56,088 bases of DNA, from assembly GCA_902587755.1 (NCBI GenBank), contig CACIMN010000005.1, positions 1-56,088 of the forward strand, given 5' to 3'. Every line of letters begins with the position of its first letter. Within the stretch, counting starts at the first letter, position 1. This document shows positions 8,994 through 17,629 of this stretch, piece after piece. The stretch comes from an uncultured Pelagibacteraceae bacterium. Lineage in GTDB: Bacteria; Pseudomonadota; Alphaproteobacteria; Pelagibacterales; Pelagibacteraceae. The notes below the pieces were generated by a model that worked only from the letters and a program-made list of their open reading frames with translations, had not been told where the DNA came from and did not search any database. A program made the translations under genes and the position numbers.

Positions 8994-10049
8994 ATGGCAA
9001 ATATAAAATTTACTGGTGTACATAAATCATTTGGATCAAACAAAATTATTACTGATTTTAATCTTTTAGGAAAAGAGGATGAATTTCTTGTTCTTGTTGG
9101 ACCATCTGGATGTGGAAAATCAACATTATTAAGAATGATTGCTGGACTAGAAAAAATTGATGAAGGTGAAATTTTTATTAACGAACAAAAAATTAATGAA
9201 CTTCATCCTTCAAAGCGTCAAACTGCAATGGTTTTTCAATCTTACGCTCTTTATCCTCACATGAATGTTTATGAAAACATGTCTTTCGGTTTAAAAATTG
9301 AAAAAAGACCAAAGGAGGAAATCAACACAAAAGTGATGCAAGCTGCAAAAATTCTAAAAATTGAAGAACTTCTTGAGAGGAAACCAAAACAACTGTCTGG
9401 AGGTCAAAGACAAAGGGTTGCAATAGGAAGAGCTATCACAAGAAATCCAAAAATATTCTTATTCGATGAACCATTATCAAATTTGGATGCTGCTTTAAGG
9501 GCTGAAATGAGAGTGGAAATATCAAAATTACACAATCAGATAAAAACTAATATGATATATGTTACTCATGATCAGGTTGAAGCTATGACTTTAGCTGACA
9601 GAATAGTTATTTTAAATCAAGGTAACATTGAACAGGTCGGGACTCCTGAAGAAATTTATAATGATCCTGCAAATATTTTTGTAGCTCAATTTATTGGTAC
9701 ACCCAAAATGAATATTCTAGAAATCGATGAAAAAAACGTAATTTCTGATAATAAAATTAAATTATTAGGTAATGATATTGTGTTTGATAATTTAAAACTC
9801 AATAAATCAAAACACTTTGTGGGTATTAGACCTGAACACTTAAAAGCAAATCAAGAAAATCAATTTAGTTTTAATCCTGAAATTGAATTAATCGAAAACT
9901 TAGGTAATGAAAAAATTGCTTATATGAAAAAAGAGGAACATCAATTAAGTGCCAAAATCCCAAGCAACATAGAAATCGGAAATAAAATTGGATTTGATCT
10001 AAATGACATTTTTATTTTTGATGAAAATGGAAAAAGATTAAAATCTTAG
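8994..10049 (+). CDS. sugar-type ABC transporter ATPase, MalK/UgpC/MsmX-like
   Basis: A 351-residue ATP-binding subunit. The Walker A motif GPSGCGKST is at residues 36-44, the Q-loop glutamine at 82, the signature LSGGQ at 134-138, Walker B IFLFDE at 154-159 and the switch histidine at 192. A C-terminal TOBE-type regulatory domain follows (about 235-351), beginning near FIGTPKMN and containing GIRPEHL. This architecture defines the CUT1 ATPase group. It is the only ATPase of this type in the window, although two CUT1 permease/binding-protein sets flank it. It may energise both, as MsmK/MsmX-type ATPases do elsewhere. Confidence 0.95.
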   Translation: MANIKFTGVHKSFGSNKIITDFNLLGKEDEFLVLVGPSGCGKSTLLRMIAGLEKIDEGEIFINEQKINELHPSKRQTAMVFQSYALYPHMNVYENMSFGLKIEKRPKEEINTKVMQAAKILKIEELLERKPKQLSGGQRQRVAIGRAITRNPKIFLFDEPLSNLDAALRAEMRVEISKLHNQIKTNMIYVTHDQVEAMTLADRIVILNQGNIEQVGTPEEIYNDPANIFVAQFIGTPKMNILEIDEKNVISDNKIKLLGNDIVFDNLKLNKSKHFVGIRPEHLKANQENQFSFNPEIELIENLGNEKIAYMKKEEHQLSAKIPSNIEIGNKIGFDLNDIFIFDENGKRLKS

Positions 10050-10111
10050 CACAACTTACAATTGATAAATTTCAATTTTACCCCAATTTTTTGTATTTGC
10101 TATGAGACTAA

Positions 10112-10179
10112 CACATACCTGATATGTGACAGTGAGTAGTTTGCGAAACATTCTCAAATTAATATAGTTTTAACTATAT
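10112..10179 (+). promoter_or_regulatory. leader with two inverted repeats upstream of the second sugar binding-protein gene
   Basis: The 142-bp gap before the binding-protein gene holds two dyads: CACATA at 10112-10117 with TATGTG at 10123-10128, and ATATAGTT at 10162-10169 with AACTATAT at 10172-10179. A strong ribosome site, AGGAGGGG, follows at 10182-10189. Either dyad could be a regulator's operator; no regulator gene is adjacent. The repeats are seen directly and their function is inferred. Confidence 0.4.
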
Positions 10180-10191
10180 ATAGGAGGGGAA

Positions 10192-11523
10192 ATGAAAAAT
10201 ATAATAAAACTGTTTTGCGTAATATCTTTTTTTATTTCAAGTATTGTTTACGCAGACATAAAGTTTTGGACTACAGAAGTTCAGCCTGCCCGAATGGCTA
10301 AGCAAGAGGAAATGGCAAAAGCTTTTGAAGCTAAAACAGGAATTAAAGTAGAGGTGATCCCGGTAGAAGAAAAAGATTTGGGAACTAGAGCTACAGCAGC
10401 TGCTGCAGCAGGTGATTTACCAGATGTGATCTATCATACTCTACAATATGTATTACCATGGGCTGAAGCAGGAATTTTAGATGTAGATGCTAACAATGCT
10501 GTTGTTAAAGACCTGGGTAAAGATACATTTGCACCAGGTGCACTTAACATGGCTAAAAAGGGTTCAAAGATTGCAGCTGTTCCGGTCGATGGATGGACAC
10601 AAATGGTTGTTTATAGAAAAGACCTTTTTGAAAATGCGGATTTAGCACCACCAACAAGTTATGCAAACATTGTTGCTGCAGTTGAAAAATTATCAAAAAT
10701 AAATGGTATGTTTGGTTTTGTTGCTGCAACAAAAACTGATGAAAATTTCATGAGTCAGGTTTTGGAGCATGTTCTTTTAGCAAACGGTGTTAATATTGTA
10801 AAAAAAGGTGGTATCAAGAAACAAGGTAAAAAACTAAAAGAAGCATTAGAGTTTTATAAAGTAATTGCTAAAGCAAGTCCTCCAGGAGAATTATACTGGA
10901 AACAATCTAGAGCACTTTACTTTGCAGGTAAAACTCCTATGATTATTTGGTCTCCATTCATTATGGATGAACTTGCTGGTTTAAGAGACTCAGCTCCACC
11001 AACAATTAATAGTGATCCAACATCACCTGAATTAGCATCTAAAACTGGTTTCATTACTAATTTTAGTGGGCCTAGCAATAAAAAAGGTGCTGCATGGGCA
11101 GATATTAGATATTTTGGTATAACGGCTGATGCTGATACTGATGAAGCTAAACAATTTGTCATGTACTCTATGGATGAAGGTTACGCAAGCACACTATCTA
11201 TTGCTCCAGAAGGTAAATTTCCTGTAAGAAGAGGAAATTCTAGTGACCCTGAGGCTTTCACAAAAGCATGGAGTAAACTACCTGTAGGAGTTGATAGAAA
11301 AGCTCCTTTGTCAGATCTTTATGACCCAGATGTTATAAACAATATAGTAGCTGGTTTAGATACTGCAAATAGATGGGGTGTTAAAGAGGGTGAACTATCA
11401 AGAGCATCAAAAGTCATAAATTCTCAGTTTATAAACAGAATCACTAGACTTTATATTGATGATCAAATAGATGTTGATGAGGCTGTTAAAATGATTAACG
11501 ACTCATTAGCTAAATTCAAATAA
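10192..11523 (+). CDS. extracellular solute-binding protein, sugar ABC family 1
   Basis: A 443-residue periplasmic binding protein with a signal peptide of about 21 residues (ending SSIVYA, then DIKFW). The mature protein starts like other CUT1 binding proteins and contains the hallmark GDLPDVIYH near residue 82, in the region that contacts sugars in this family. A strong Shine-Dalgarno (AGGAGGGG) suggests high expression. A terminator-like hairpin follows at once, and the permease pair lies beyond it. Together with the downstream GH63-like hydrolase this points to import of a small glycoside such as glucosylglycerol, glucosylglycerate or mannosylglycerate; that is inference from context. Confidence 0.93.
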   Translation: MKNIIKLFCVISFFISSIVYADIKFWTTEVQPARMAKQEEMAKAFEAKTGIKVEVIPVEEKDLGTRATAAAAAGDLPDVIYHTLQYVLPWAEAGILDVDANNAVVKDLGKDTFAPGALNMAKKGSKIAAVPVDGWTQMVVYRKDLFENADLAPPTSYANIVAAVEKLSKINGMFGFVAATKTDENFMSQVLEHVLLANGVNIVKKGGIKKQGKKLKEALEFYKVIAKASPPGELYWKQSRALYFAGKTPMIIWSPFIMDELAGLRDSAPPTINSDPTSPELASKTGFITNFSGPSNKKGAAWADIRYFGITADADTDEAKQFVMYSMDEGYASTLSIAPEGKFPVRRGNSSDPEAFTKAWSKLPVGVDRKAPLSDLYDPDVINNIVAGLDTANRWGVKEGELSRASKVINSQFINRITRLYIDDQIDVDEAVKMINDSLAKFK

Positions 11524-11535
11524 TTTAATTATAAT

Positions 11536-11569
11536 AAAAAAGCGGATAATATTAATTATCCGCTTTTTT
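11536..11569 (+). terminator. intrinsic-terminator-like hairpin between binding protein and permease
   Basis: Stem GCGGATAAT (11542-11550) pairs with ATTATCCGC (11555-11563) around a 4-base loop. An A-tract on the left can pair with the seven T's on the right (11564-11570). The permease ATG follows immediately at 11571, so the U-tract fills the place of a Shine-Dalgarno. It probably stops most transcripts after the binding-protein gene and lets a few continue. Confidence 0.85.
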
Positions 11570-11570
11570 T

Positions 11571-12830
11571 ATGAATGACACTTTAGCAAATACAGAAAAA
11601 AAAACTGCATACATATTAACATTACCTGCAGTCCTTTTAGTTTTTGCAATAATTCTTTTTCCAATTTTTGCAAATGTTTGGATCAGTTTTAAAGAAGTTG
11701 AGTTAAAAGATATAAGAATTCCTGAACCAAGAGCCAAAAAAATTGTAAAATCTATCCCTGATGAGCCTTCTAAAATAAAAATATTATATAAATTAAGAAA
11801 TAGCTCATTACTACAAGAAATCAGAGATGTCTCATTTAAAGATAATTTTCCAAAAAATTTTCAAATTGAAAATTTAGACTCAAGATGTGAATATACAAAG
11901 TCCTCATTAAAATGTGAATTTGGCAATTGGCCAGCTAAATATAAGGAAAATTTTCAAGTAATTTTTTCAACAAATGATGGATCAGAAATTGACAAAAAAA
12001 CCCTAAAATCTATTAAACCAAAACTAGATGGGAAATCGGATAATATATTACTTAATACCAACTTTACTCTTAAAAATTTTAAAAAAGTTTTATTTGAGAA
12101 TGAATTTCTAGATTTACTTCTTACAACTTTTTATTACACATTTTTTGGAACGGTTGGGTCTATTGTATTTGGTATTTTAACTGCTCAAATGGTTAACCAA
12201 AAATTTTTTGGAAGAACCTTTATGAGAAGTGTTTTACTTTTCCCTTATGTTGCTCCAGTTGTCGCTTTAGCTTACACTTGGGAACTACTATTGGACCCAA
12301 ACAGTGGGACACTTAATAGTTTGTTATTGAATTATCAAATTATTGAAACTCCAATAAATTTACTTGGACAAAAATATATTGAAATTGGTATTTTTGGTTT
12401 TGATTTTAAATTAAGATTAGCACTTACAACAGTTATAATGTTTGAAATTTGGAGGTATTTCCCTTTAGCCTTTTTATTTATTCTTGCAAGACTCCAAGCC
12501 ATACCAAAAGAATTATATGAAGCTGCTGATGTTGATGGTGCTAGTCCTTTTCAAAAGTTTTTTAAAATTACACTTCCTCAAATTACTGCAGTAATTTCAA
12601 TTCTTTTTATGATTAGATTTATATGGAATTTTAATAAATTTGAGGATGTTTTTTTATTAACCGGAGGGGCATCTGGAACTAGAACTTTGCCAATAAATGT
12701 TTATCAGCAAGGTTTTGCAATATCAGATATTGGAATGGGCTCGGCTGTTTCAATAGTAATTGTTGTATTGCTTTTAATGTTTATGTTTTTTTATTTCAGA
12801 CTTTTAGGAAAGAGGGTAGATGAGAATTAA
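11571..12830 (+). CDS. sugar-type ABC transporter permease, MalF-like, with periplasmic insertion
   Basis: A 419-residue permease with a membrane helix near residues 13-34, then about 120 extra residues (about 40-165) predicted to be periplasmic, then the five-helix core. The core carries the EAA loop ELYEAADVDGASPFQKFFKI near residue 315. Ordinary family members are about 300 residues; MalF of E. coli also has a large periplasmic loop, but in a different place. The inserted domain is rich in Lys, Ser and Asn and contains two cysteines (SRCEY, LKCEFG). The ATG directly follows a terminator-like hairpin. Its 3' end overlaps the next permease by 11 bp. Confidence 0.92.
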   Translation: MNDTLANTEKKTAYILTLPAVLLVFAIILFPIFANVWISFKEVELKDIRIPEPRAKKIVKSIPDEPSKIKILYKLRNSSLLQEIRDVSFKDNFPKNFQIENLDSRCEYTKSSLKCEFGNWPAKYKENFQVIFSTNDGSEIDKKTLKSIKPKLDGKSDNILLNTNFTLKNFKKVLFENEFLDLLLTTFYYTFFGTVGSIVFGILTAQMVNQKFFGRTFMRSVLLFPYVAPVVALAYTWELLLDPNSGTLNSLLLNYQIIETPINLLGQKYIEIGIFGFDFKLRLALTTVIMFEIWRYFPLAFLFILARLQAIPKELYEAADVDGASPFQKFFKITLPQITAVISILFMIRFIWNFNKFEDVFLLTGGASGTRTLPINVYQQGFAISDIGMGSAVSIVIVVLLLMFMFFYFRLLGKRVDEN

Positions 12831-14013
12831 GAACACAATTATATTTTCATTAATTTCTAGTTTTTTCTTAATTTTTTTAATTTCGATCTGGAAAATATTA
12901 GCTACGTTACAGGGTTTAAACATCAATAGTTTTAACATAGAAGTACTTTTCATTTTAGGATTTTTAATATCATTAGCTCACCTTGGAATAGCAAATAGAA
13001 TTAAATCAATATATAAATCAATAATTTTTTCATCAGTATTTGTTTTTTGTGATGGTTATTTAATTCAAAAATTACCTATTTGGTATAATGTGGGAGTATT
13101 TTTAATATTATATTTCTTTAGTTATAAAATTGGCAAATATAGTTTTATAGGTTTAAAAGAAGAGCACTCAACTCAAGTAATTTTATTTGATTTTTTAACT
13201 TTATTTGGAATTTTATTTTTTTCATTCGTAATATTATTTCCATTTTATATGATGTTGGTCACGAGTTTTAAGACACAGATTGCATTGTTGGTAAATCCTT
13301 TAGATTTCAGTATTAACTTTGGGCAAGATATTAAAGATTTATTTAAATCTTACTTTGTTATTTTTAAATCCTATAAATTTGGAAAGTATATTTTGACTAG
13401 TACAATTGTTTCTGTGGGCACAGTTATTATAACCCTTCTTTTTGCAATTCCTGCAGCTTACGCAGTTGCAAGATTGAATTTTTTTGGAAAAACATTTTTG
13501 TCTACATCCATACTTATAATATATATGTTTCCAGCAATTGTGCTTGTAATTCCACTTTACACAATTTTTAGTCAATTAGGATTACGAAATTCAATAGAGG
13601 GTTTATTGATAGTTTACACAGCAACGACACTCCCAGTAGCAATTTATATGCTGCAAGGTTATTTTAAAAGCATACCTAAAGAATTAGAGGAAGCAGCAAT
13701 ATTGGACAAATTAAGCTGGTTCGGAATTATAACAAAAATTATAATTCCTCTAAGTATCCCTGCTATTTCTTCTGTTGCACTATATGTATTTATGATTGCA
13801 TGGAATGAGTTTTTATTTTCTTTAATGTTCTTGGATAATCCTAATTCATTTACACTATCTAGGGCAATTCAATATTTAAGTGGTGATGCTGAAACCCCAA
13901 GACAATATCTAATGGCAGGATCAGTTGTTGTTACATTGCCCGTATTGTTTATATTTGTTTATTTTGAAAAATATCTAGTAAGTGGTCTAACTGCCGGAAG
14001 TGTGAAGGGTTAA
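12820..14013 (+). CDS. sugar-type ABC transporter permease, MalG-like, with extra N-terminal membrane helices
   Basis: A 397-residue permease whose last 280 residues are a normal MalG-like core, with the coupling loop ELEEAAILDKLSWFGIITKI near residue 287 and the terminal SGLTAGSVKG. About 115 residues precede it, containing roughly four additional hydrophobic segments (for example IIFSLISSFFLIFLISI and VLFILGFLISLAHLGI). This extension is unusual for the family. The gene overlaps the MalF-like gene by 11 bp and its stop shares a base with the glycosidase start. Confidence 0.92.
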   Translation: MRIKNTIIFSLISSFFLIFLISIWKILATLQGLNINSFNIEVLFILGFLISLAHLGIANRIKSIYKSIIFSSVFVFCDGYLIQKLPIWYNVGVFLILYFFSYKIGKYSFIGLKEEHSTQVILFDFLTLFGILFFSFVILFPFYMMLVTSFKTQIALLVNPLDFSINFGQDIKDLFKSYFVIFKSYKFGKYILTSTIVSVGTVIITLLFAIPAAYAVARLNFFGKTFLSTSILIIYMFPAIVLVIPLYTIFSQLGLRNSIEGLLIVYTATTLPVAIYMLQGYFKSIPKELEEAAILDKLSWFGIITKIIIPLSIPAISSVALYVFMIAWNEFLFSLMFLDNPNSFTLSRAIQYLSGDAETPRQYLMAGSVVVTLPVLFIFVYFEKYLVSGLTAGSVKG

Positions 14014-15275
14014 TGAAAATTTCAATTAATAAAGCAAAAAAAACTTTACTTGGCAATAGAAGGAGAGGTTATACTTTGCCAACTAATAACAAACTTTATC
14101 CAGCTCAGTGGAATTGGGACTCTGGATTTATAGCATTAGGATATTCTTACTTTAATTTAAACTTTGCATTAAAAGAAATTAACACATTGTTAGATGGACA
14201 ATGGAAGGATGGAATGGTTCCACATATTTTATTTCATAACACAAAAACAAATTATTATCCAAATTACACTGCTTGGAATTGTGGTAATAAAATTCATTCA
14301 TCTGGAATAACTCAACCACCAATATTAGCAACAATCTTAAAGGAAATTTTAATTAAAAATAAAATTAATAAAACTCAACTTTTAAATATAAAAAAATTAA
14401 TTAAAAAAATAAATAAATTTCATGAATGGTTTATTCAATTTAGAGATCCGAAAAAGACTGGTTTGGTATCGATTTTACATCCTTGGGAAAGTGGATACGA
14501 TAATTCCCCTTTATGGGATGATCCTATGAATAAAGTAAAAATTGAGAAAAATATTAAATATAAGAGAGCTGATAATAAAGTTGTAAATCCAGATTTTAGA
14601 CCACTAGATATTGATTATGATAGGTATGTAACAATTAAAAACAATTTAAGAAAATTGAAATACAATCCAAAAAAGGTTTATAAATCTTCATTTTTTAATG
14701 TTGTAGATGTAGGTTTTAATTCAATATTTTTAAAAGCAAACAAAGATCTCGTTACGTTATTAGATACTTTTGGATTTAACAAAACTAAAATAGATAATTA
14801 TATTAAAGTTACAGAAAAAAATTTCCTTAAATTGTATGATAAAAAAAGAAAAACTTTTTTTTCAAAAGATATAAAAAATAATAAAAAGATCTTTGTTCCA
14901 TCAATAACAAATTATTTCTTATTATTTGCTGATTTCAATAATGATAAAATTAATAAAAGACTCATCCAAAACCTTAAAAAACATAGCTTAAAAGAGAAAT
15001 ATTTTTTTTCATCAATTAAATCAAATCATAAAAGTTTTGAAGAGAAAAGATACTGGCGTGGACCTGTTTGGATTAATTGTAATTGGTTTATTTATAAAGG
15101 ACTAAAAAATAAAGATAAGTTATTTTCAGATAAAATAAAAAACAAAACTATCCAAATATTAGAAAAAAAAGGTTTTTTTGAATATTTTAACTGTAAGAAC
15201 GGTCAACCAATGGGTGCAAAAAACTTTTCTTGGTCAGCAGCTCTTTACTTAGATTTAAAACTTAATAAAAATTAG
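14013..15275 (+). CDS. GH63-like glycosidase, possible mannosylglycerate/glucosylglycerate-type hydrolase
   Basis: A 420-residue (alpha/alpha)6-barrel glycosidase without a signal peptide, so it should act in the cytoplasm on an imported compound. Family marks are QWNWDSGF at residues 32-39, GQWKDGMVPHI at 62-72, SGITQPP at 97-103 and HPWESGYDNSPLWDD at 156-170. Asp163 in the last motif and Glu390 in FFEYFN are the likely acid and base, by analogy with bacterial mannosylglycerate hydrolases. The length suits that small bacterial branch rather than eukaryotic glucosidase I. As last gene of the ABC operon (1-bp overlap) it probably cleaves the transported glycoside. The exact sugar is not certain. 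Confidence 0.83.
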   Translation: MKISINKAKKTLLGNRRRGYTLPTNNKLYPAQWNWDSGFIALGYSYFNLNFALKEINTLLDGQWKDGMVPHILFHNTKTNYYPNYTAWNCGNKIHSSGITQPPILATILKEILIKNKINKTQLLNIKKLIKKINKFHEWFIQFRDPKKTGLVSILHPWESGYDNSPLWDDPMNKVKIEKNIKYKRADNKVVNPDFRPLDIDYDRYVTIKNNLRKLKYNPKKVYKSSFFNVVDVGFNSIFLKANKDLVTLLDTFGFNKTKIDNYIKVTEKNFLKLYDKKRKTFFSKDIKNNKKIFVPSITNYFLLFADFNNDKINKRLIQNLKKHSLKEKYFFSSIKSNHKSFEEKRYWRGPVWINCNWFIYKGLKNKDKLFSDKIKNKTIQILEKKGFFEYFNCKNGQPMGAKNFSWSAALYLDLKLNKN

Positions 15276-16558
15276 TTTGAAAAGCCATATTTTCTTAATC
15301 TAACATCACCTGTTCGAGCATGTGCTTCCATGCCTTCGTATCTAGAAATTCTAGCACAAGCTGCTCCCACTTCTTTCGTTGCTTCTTTACTCATTCTTTG
15401 GAAGCTTAGTGTTTTGATAAATTTTCCTACAAACAAACCACCTGTATATTTTCCAGCACCTTTTGTTGGTAAAATATGATTTGTACCTGAACATTTATCA
15501 CCATAAGCCACTGTTGTTTCTTCTCCTATAAATAAAGAGCCATAATTTTTAAGTCTATCATGATACCATTGCAAATTTTTAGTTTGGACTTCTAAATGCT
15601 CTGGCGCATAATCATCACTTACTTTCGCGATTTCTTCGTCAGTATCGCATAATATTACTTCACCATAATCTCTCCATGCTGCACCAGAATTTTCTCTAGG
15701 TAAATCTGGTAAATCTTCAATTAATTCTGGAACTCTTTGCAATACATAATCAGCAATTTTTTTACTTTTTGTAAATAACCATGCTGGAGAATTATAACCA
15801 TGCTCAGCTTGTCCAACCAAATCATAGGCAACCATTTCAGGATCAGCTGTTTCATCTGCAATCACTGCAATTTCTGTAGGCCCAGCAAATAAATCAATAC
15901 CAACCTTGCCAAATAAAAGTCTTTTTGCTTCAGCAACAAATTGATTTCCTGGTCCAACTAAAATATCAGCTGGTGCATTTCCAAATAATCCGTTAGTCAT
16001 TGCTGCAATAGCTTGAACACCACCTAAATTCATAATTACATCTGCACCACATAAATCTGCTGTATAAACAATTGATGGATGTACACCAACACCAGGTTTG
16101 GGAGAGCTGCACACTATTATATTTTTAACTCCTGCTACTTTTGCTGTTGTCACACTCATTACAGCAGATGCTATATGAGCGTATCTACCAGCTGGAACAT
16201 AACAACCAGCGGTATTTACTGGGATTAGTTTTTGACCTGCAAATAGACCATCAGATAACTCAACCTCAAAATCTTGACCATAATTTTTTAATTGCGCTTC
16301 AGCAAATTTTCTAACTCTTTCATGAGAAAATTGAATATCATCTTTAGTTTTTTGATCTAAATTTTTTTTAATTTCTTCAATTTTTTCTTTTGAAACAATT
16401 ACATCACCTTCATATTTATCAAATTTTTTAGAAAGCTCTTTACATCCTTCTTCTTTAGTTTTCTCAATATCTTTTAAAATATTTTCAACTATTTCTCTTG
16501 TTTTAGTATCATCTGTAGATGAGGTTTTAGGTGATCTTTTAAGATATGTTATTGCCAT
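15272..16558 (-). CDS. histidinol-dehydrogenase-family NAD enzyme, resembling sulfopropanediol 3-dehydrogenase (HpsN)
   Basis: A 428-residue member of the HisD fold. Catalytic and zinc features are visible: GQAEHGYNSPA, the Glu-His pair in APEHLE, GDKCSGTNH, and the C-terminal histidine in EAHARTGDVR. The start (ITYLKR) and the GTNHILPTKGAGKYTGG / VGKFIKTLSFQ region differ from true HisD and resemble HpsN, which oxidises 2,3-dihydroxypropane-1-sulfonate to sulfolactate. No other histidine biosynthesis gene is near, and the upstream neighbour is a phosphotransacetylase, which fits organosulfonate or alcohol catabolism better. A good Shine-Dalgarno (AAAGGAGAG) precedes the ATG. Substrate assignment is inferred. 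Confidence 0.8.
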   Translation of the reverse strand: MAITYLKRSPKTSSTDDTKTREIVENILKDIEKTKEEGCKELSKKFDKYEGDVIVSKEKIEEIKKNLDQKTKDDIQFSHERVRKFAEAQLKNYGQDFEVELSDGLFAGQKLIPVNTAGCYVPAGRYAHIASAVMSVTTAKVAGVKNIIVCSSPKPGVGVHPSIVYTADLCGADVIMNLGGVQAIAAMTNGLFGNAPADILVGPGNQFVAEAKRLLFGKVGIDLFAGPTEIAVIADETADPEMVAYDLVGQAEHGYNSPAWLFTKSKKIADYVLQRVPELIEDLPDLPRENSGAAWRDYGEVILCDTDEEIAKVSDDYAPEHLEVQTKNLQWYHDRLKNYGSLFIGEETTVAYGDKCSGTNHILPTKGAGKYTGGLFVGKFIKTLSFQRMSKEATKEVGAACARISRYEGMEAHARTGDVRLRKYGFSN

Positions 16559-16618
16559 TTCTCTCCTTTAAAATTTCAGTTTATTTAAATGAATTTTTTT
16601 TGAAATTCAATGAATCAT

Positions 16619-17530
16619 TTAGTCCAAAGCGACTACTGCTGCAGCAATAGAAGCCAATCGTGCCTGAGCCTCGTCAGATCTACTAGTAATTACCACAGGT
16701 ACTTTTCCACCTACAACAACTCCTGCGGCACATGCACCACTAAAATATATAAGCATTTTTACTAAAGCATTTCCAGCTTCTACATTGGGAACTAATAATA
16801 CATCTGCTTCTCCAGCAACTAAGTTTTTAATACCCTTTATTGCTGCTGACTTTTTTGAAATACTATTGTCAAATGCTAATGGACCGAAAACATCAGCATT
16901 TAAATTTTCTTCTTTCGCTGATTTAGTAATTTCTGCAGCCTCAATAGAACTTGGCACACTTTCTAAAACTTCCTCTGTTGCAGATAATACGGATACTTTT
17001 GGTCTTTCTATTCCTATTCTATTTGAAAAACTTACTACATTCTTAAGAATATGCATTTTTGTTTTAACATTTGGTAAAACATTTAATGCTCCATCGGTAA
17101 TTATTAATGGTTTATCATCTTTACCGATAGTCATATGCCAAATATGACTTAATCTTGTTTTTCCCAATAAATTATATTCACGTTTAAGCACTTCTTTCAT
17201 AAGGACATCTGTATGAATATGGCCTTTCACTATTATTCGCACCTTGCCTTCACTTGCTAATTTAGCAGCAATTTTAGCAGTATCATTTTCCACAGGCTCA
17301 TGAATAAGCTCGTATTTTGAAATATCCCATTTAATATCTTCAGCGCATTTTTGAATTTCTACTTCATGACCTATGAAAATTGGCTCAATTAAATTTTCGT
17401 TAACTGCATCTTGAACTGACAACATGGGCAGTGGTTTACCAGCATTTACAACTGCAGCTTTAACTCCTTTTTTTTTATGAGCTAAATCTAATAAGTTGTT
17501 TGGACACACGATTTCTTTGTTTGAAAGCAT
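16619..17530 (-). CDS. phosphate acetyl/butyryltransferase family enzyme
   Basis: A 303-residue protein of the Pta/Ptb family, which interconverts acyl-CoA and acyl phosphate. Typical stretches are VKGHIHTD (about residue 102), ITDGALNVLP (about 145), DVFGPLAFDNSIS (about 213) and DVLLVPNVEAGN (about 240). It resembles the Ptb branch and the C-terminal half of bifunctional hydratase/transacetylase proteins. The N-terminal domain of long Pta is absent, which is normal for this branch. It is upstream of the HpsN/HisD-like gene on the same strand. In sulfonate degradation through sulfoacetaldehyde, acetyl phosphate from Xsc is converted by Pta, which would suit the taurine locus downstream, but no xsc gene is in view. 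Confidence 0.82.
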   Translation of the reverse strand: MLSNKEIVCPNNLLDLAHKKKGVKAAVVNAGKPLPMLSVQDAVNENLIEPIFIGHEVEIQKCAEDIKWDISKYELIHEPVENDTAKIAAKLASEGKVRIIVKGHIHTDVLMKEVLKREYNLLGKTRLSHIWHMTIGKDDKPLIITDGALNVLPNVKTKMHILKNVVSFSNRIGIERPKVSVLSATEEVLESVPSSIEAAEITKSAKEENLNADVFGPLAFDNSISKKSAAIKGIKNLVAGEADVLLVPNVEAGNALVKMLIYFSGACAAGVVVGGKVPVVITSRSDEAQARLASIAAAVVALD

Positions 17531-17578
17531 TTTTCTACAAATAAGTGAAAAAACTGAACATGTATATAAAAAAAAATT

Positions 17579-17607
17579 CTTTATATAAATTTAACAACTT
17601 TATATAA
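17579..17607 (+). repeat. 10-bp direct repeat in the pta/BASS divergent promoter region
   Basis: CTTTATATAA occurs at 17579-17588 and again at 17598-17607, one repeat every 19 bases, in the 99-bp gap between the divergent transferase and BASS genes. The second copy lies about 20 bases before the BASS gene's ribosome site. It could be a tandem binding site or simply two AT-rich -10-like elements. Confidence 0.35.
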
Positions 17608-17629
17608 TTAGTATTAAGCGGGAGAGACT

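Noticed and set aside
11552..11737. 61-residue minus-strand frame at the binding-protein/permease junction
   Set aside because: It runs antisense through the hairpin and the first permease helix, with no recognisable domain.
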